A stretch of 64,000 bases of DNA, taken from Lates calcarifer. Lineage: Eukaryota > Chordata > Actinopteri > Centropomidae. A model generated the notes under the pieces. It worked only from the letters and a program-made list of their open reading frames with translations. It was not told where the DNA came from and did no database searches. A program made the position numbers and the translations under genes. Of the stretch, positions 60,501 through 64,000 are shown one piece after another. Each line of letters begins with the position of its first letter. Position 1 is the stretch's first letter. The stretch lies in the NCBI RefSeq assembly GCF_001640805.2, contig NC_066853.1, positions 26,056,378-26,120,377 on the forward strand, read 5' to 3'.

Positions 60501-61269
60501 CATGCCAGAAGATAGAGAGCGTCCCACAGCAATATGCATAATTTTTAAGTTCCAAACCTTCATGACACAAAATGGACTGATACTGAGGACCTTTGCTGGT
60601 CCTCAGCATCTTCACTCAACACACAGGTTCAGTAATCTATACCCCATTTACACCTGGCATTAAGTGTCTTTTGGGTGATCGGAGGGCATTGGATCAATAG
60701 TGCTTCACTACATGAAAGAACAGGTGTAAATGTACCCGTGACTCATTGAGAATGGATTGTGATCTGATCAGTCAGAACCACCAGTTGGTCAGGGATGCAG
60801 TGTGACTACACTGGACACAAGTGTAAATTGCTATTGCATTGTCAATCTATATTTGTACACATACACAACAAGTACAGGGGACATATATAATAGTGTGTGA
60901 AGTCCAAACCAACAAGGTAACAGTTAGGCAGCTGGTAACATCTGTGGATGTTTTTCAAACCACTTGTGGATGGAGTAAAGATGAGATCACAGCTTCTTCC
61001 CCCAATTCGAAAAAGCAAGCAAACACAATAACACTTCTTCTATCTTTCTGTTGTTGTCATTTTGATTTTGATTTTTCTTTTTTCTTTTTTTTTTTTGGAC
61101 CCATGCAAATGATAGGAGGACTCGACATGAGCTGGACAAACCAATTGGATAGGGTCAGTGAGTCTTCAGGACTCACCACTAAAATGACTGATAAGGGACA
61201 GACACCTGAGACATGGGGCATTCAGAGTTCCACATGATGGGTCCACATCAGGAAGAAAGGAACAGGGGG

Positions 61270-61807
61270 ACTAAGGTCAAAAGAACCGATACCACATTTT
61301 TTCAATCCAATTACAAGTACAAGTACTTATATTTGAGTACTTCCCAATACCGAGTACCAATATGAGTACTTATTAATGCCATTACATTTCATACATTTAC
61401 TTGAAAACGTGTTTTATTTTCATCAGATGTTGTTTCATTCTCTGGCCGTAAGAAATTGCCGTGACTGACTCTAACCCTCTTTGAACTCTGCATCATGTTT
61501 TTTAGATGTTTTATCAGATTGCCTGTGTTAAAGGTACTCACTTTCGTCCCTCCTCTTGACAACTTTGCAGAGCATAATTTGCAGTCCGGTTTACTTTTGT
61601 CACCATCATCCACTTTGAAATACCTCCACACTGCATTGCTCCTCCTTGCTCTCAAGTAGCACCTGACCGCCAAACTGAACGTCAGGCTGCCGTAAAGTGG
61701 TATCGGGTGCTGTAGTATCGGGACACTTTTATGAATATGAGTATGAGCACAGGAACAGGGTATCGGACAGATATCCAATGTTGGTATCGGCATCAATGCA
61801 TCCCTAA
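61270..61807 (-). mobile_element. hAT transposon relic with BED zinc-finger exon
   Basis: The minus-strand frame 61796-61389 contains a BED-finger remnant: AVWRYFKVDD, then C72-x2-C75 (DCKLCSAKLSRGG), then STFNTGNLIKHLKN with H97, characteristic of hAT transposases and ZBED proteins. The second zinc-binding His is missing (HLKNMM in place of HLKNHH), and the frame then loses similarity. The flanks carry GATACC/TATCGG-rich sequence and the right end reads TTAGGGATGCATTGATGCC on the minus strand, as in a common fish hAT family. No catalytic region is present, so it is a non-autonomous or dead copy. Confidence 0.65.
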
Positions 61808-63106
61808 TTATAACTATAAATCACTAAGTTACTAAACACTTACTAAACACAACACAAAATGTTGGTTTTACATTTTCAAATCCTGCCATTTTTAAAATCT
61901 TAGGCTAAACTTTAAAAACTCAATTTCAGAATAGTGAACTGATCATCACCTCCTACTGTACTTTATCCACTGGGAAAGCACCAACCTTACTCCTTGAGGG
62001 TTTGTTATTTAACCTCTGACTTGATTGCGTTTGAAGACACTTGTGTCTTGGCCACACTACTCTGTCCAGCTGACTGCAGAGGGTAAGTATGAGACTGAAG
62101 CACACAGTTTTTGAATATGCTTTGAGAAGCTACCTATGGTCATATTTTAAGAGATTTATGAGGAGTTTTTACTCAAAGTATTGACTGGCAAAGTTCATTT
62201 TGTTTGATGTGAATTGTAGTTGATAGTTAATCATCACTTGAATACAATTTATAAGTAAATAATGCAGTACTTCTAAAATACATGGGAATATCAGGAGAAG
62301 CCAGAATAATGATGAATAATGAAATAAATAAGCTGAGTTTCACTACTAATTAAAACAATGGTAACCACCTGCAAAGAGTTTTGTAAGATGTGAATATACA
62401 GGAGCTCTCCATTCAGAACAACCACAACAAGACAAGACAGAGGAGCAGCAGTGCAACAGCTTTTTATTTTTAACAAGATTTCACCCTGTTCTGCCTTGGT
62501 GGCATTCTGCATGAGTTTGCATTTTTTTCTGTGTTAATGGTTCACAGCAGGTCTATTCCAGTGCCTTATCACTGAATCACAGTATCTACACTATATGTAT
62601 CTATATTTATTGGAAAGTGTTCTGAGGTCAAGGAATAAACTACCTTAGCTATCTTAGCATAGTTACTAACCCCACATTACAACTACAACTTACAACTAGA
62701 GACTTATTTCATTAACTATCACAACAAGTTAATCATGTTTCTCTCATCATGTTATTTTATGAACATTGCAAATAAATGTCGAGGTTTTCCTCAAACCTTG
62801 ACAAAAGTGTGTTGTCATCCTCAACCTTCTCCATGCTGCCTTCATAACAACAATTTTACAAATGTCAAAGATGTTTTGCTCTAGTATTTTGCTATATTGT
62901 GCTGGAAATGAGTGTTAATGATTGGTAATAATCCAAAACAATTTGAGATAACTGAGCACACCAAATTAACAAAGTAATTTTGGAATAATTCCCATCTTGG
63001 TATAGAGTTTATCTTAAGTTAAAAAAATACTGACCTAAACTGTAAAAAGTTTCTTGGACATTTCATTTCATCCCTGAATTTATCATTCTCGTCTCCCCCA
63101 AGACAG
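61808..63106. other. Region upstream of the TAAR gene
   Basis: AT-rich with no coding frame of interest. Must contain the receptor promoter, and possibly a small 5' exon, but no motif is clear enough to mark. The 60501-61269 stretch before the hAT relic is likewise empty. Confidence 0.5.
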
Positions 63107-64000
63107 ATGGAGTCAGTGCTCTGCTATGAGTCCAGTAATGCTTCATGTCTGAGGACCATCTATCCCTTGCCCATACGCATTGCCCTCTACATGATCCTAG
63201 GGGTCACAGTCATTCTAACAGTATGTGGAAACCTTTTGGTCACTGTCTCAATTGCCTATTTCAAGCAACTCCACACTCCAACCAATTACCTCATTGCCTC
63301 TCTGGCTGTGTCTGACCTTCTTTTAGGATTGTTAGTCATGTTCCCCAGTATGATTCAGTGTGTAGAGACTTGCTGGTATTTTGGTGACATCTTCTGTAAA
63401 GTCTACTTGAGTTCTGATGTCATGCTGTGTACAGCATCAATTCTAAATCTGTCATTCATATCACTTGACCGGCACTATGCTGTTTGCCAACCTCTACTAT
63501 ACAGAAGAAAAATAACTGTTAACGTTGTGTTGATCATGATCCTGCTCAGTTGGAGTATTTCAGCTCTCACAGGCTTTGGAATGATTTTTCTGAAGTTAAA
63601 TATTTGGGGGATTGAGGAGTTCTACTACAATCACGTTGCATGTGAGGGAGGATGTGTCTTGTTTCAGAGTGGACTGTCAAGCACAGTCTCATCAGTACTT
63701 TCTTTTTACATTCCAGGAATAATAATGCTTGGTGTTTACCTGAAGATTTTCTTAGTGGCACAGCGACAGTTACGCAGCATAAAGAATATAAGTCATATAA
63801 GCTCAGCAAAAGTATCAAACCCAAGTCAGACTAAAGCCACTAAAACACTTGCTATCATAATGGGGGCATTTCTTTCTTTTTGGACTCCTTTTTTTGTCTG
63901 TAACATCATTGATCCTTTTATCAATTACTCAACTCCACCAGCAGTCTTTGAAACATTTGTCTGGGTGGGCTACTTGAATTCTACTGCAAACCCTTTAATA
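63107..64000 (+). CDS. Trace amine-associated receptor (TAAR), 3' end beyond the window
   Basis: Class A GPCR for volatile or trace amines; in fish most TAARs act in olfactory neurons. One open frame of 298 residues runs to the window edge in TM7. Visible landmarks: N-glycosylation site N11 (NAS), N42 in TM1, LAVSD with D70 in TM2, C97 and acidic ECL2 cysteines (C179/C183), D104 at position 3.32 (the amine-binding aspartate), DRHYAVC after TM3, YIP in TM5, W259 and P261 in TM6 (SFWTPFF), W286/Y289 and NSTANPLI of the TAAR TM7 signature. No Asp at 5.42, so the amine would bind through D104. DRH replaces the usual DRY, and FWTP the usual CWxP. Residues around TM6-TM7 (DPF, PP, GYLNST) recall TAAR1, but the clade is not settled. 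The ATG follows an acceptor-like cccccaagacag, so an upstream exon is possible. Confidence 0.94.
   Translation, partial: MESVLCYESSNASCLRTIYPLPIRIALYMILGVTVILTVCGNLLVTVSIAYFKQLHTPTNYLIASLAVSDLLLGLLVMFPSMIQCVETCWYFGDIFCKVYLSSDVMLCTASILNLSFISLDRHYAVCQPLLYRRKITVNVVLIMILLSWSISALTGFGMIFLKLNIWGIEEFYYNHVACEGGCVLFQSGLSSTVSSVLSFYIPGIIMLGVYLKIFLVAQRQLRSIKNISHISSAKVSNPSQTKATKTLAIIMGAFLSFWTPFFVCNIIDPFINYSTPPAVFETFVWVGYLNSTANPLI

Overview
The window looks like nuclear DNA of a teleost fish, probably a percomorph. It is AT-rich, with long (CA)n/(GT)n microsatellites, split genes with GT-AG introns, and debris of fish-typical transposons: Tc1/mariner, hAT, L2-like and Rex1-like LINEs, and a tRNA-headed SINE-like repeat. 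Nothing bacterial, viral, plasmid or CRISPR-like is seen. Clade and family assignments rest on recognition from memory, not on searches.

Three protein-coding genes are supported. (1) mrps23 (minus strand, 24063 down to 21799, four exons, 151 aa) encodes a small-subunit protein of the mitochondrial ribosome. (2) An ephexin-family Rho guanine nucleotide exchange factor, most like ARHGEF5/TIM (plus strand, 29214 to 51279), has at least 14 coding exons giving an N-terminal region, DH, PH and C-terminal SH3 domains (813 aa in the simplest model). Two possible splice variants are visible. (3) A trace amine-associated receptor (plus strand, from 63107) runs off the right edge in TM7 with 298 residues present.

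Layout: 1-21.7 kb has no supportable gene and holds relics of hAT, LINE, Tc1 and an unclassified DNA element plus microsatellites. 21.8-24.1 kb is mrps23 with a compact promoter. 24.1-29.2 kb is intergenic with one Tc1 relic. 29.2-51.3 kb is the RhoGEF gene with repeat-bearing introns. 51.3-63.1 kb is intergenic and contains a three-layer nest of repeats (57.1-60.5 kb) and a hAT relic with a BED-finger remnant. 63.1-64 kb is the receptor. The three genes share no obvious pathway: mitochondrial translation, Rho signalling at the cell cortex, and amine chemosensation.

No new biological system was found. The points most worth checking are the nested insertion at 57-60.5 kb, the phase-compatible cassette and alternative terminal exon of the RhoGEF gene, a microsatellite acting as the polypyrimidine tract of its second coding exon, and a perfect 17-bp hairpin at 6.4 kb.
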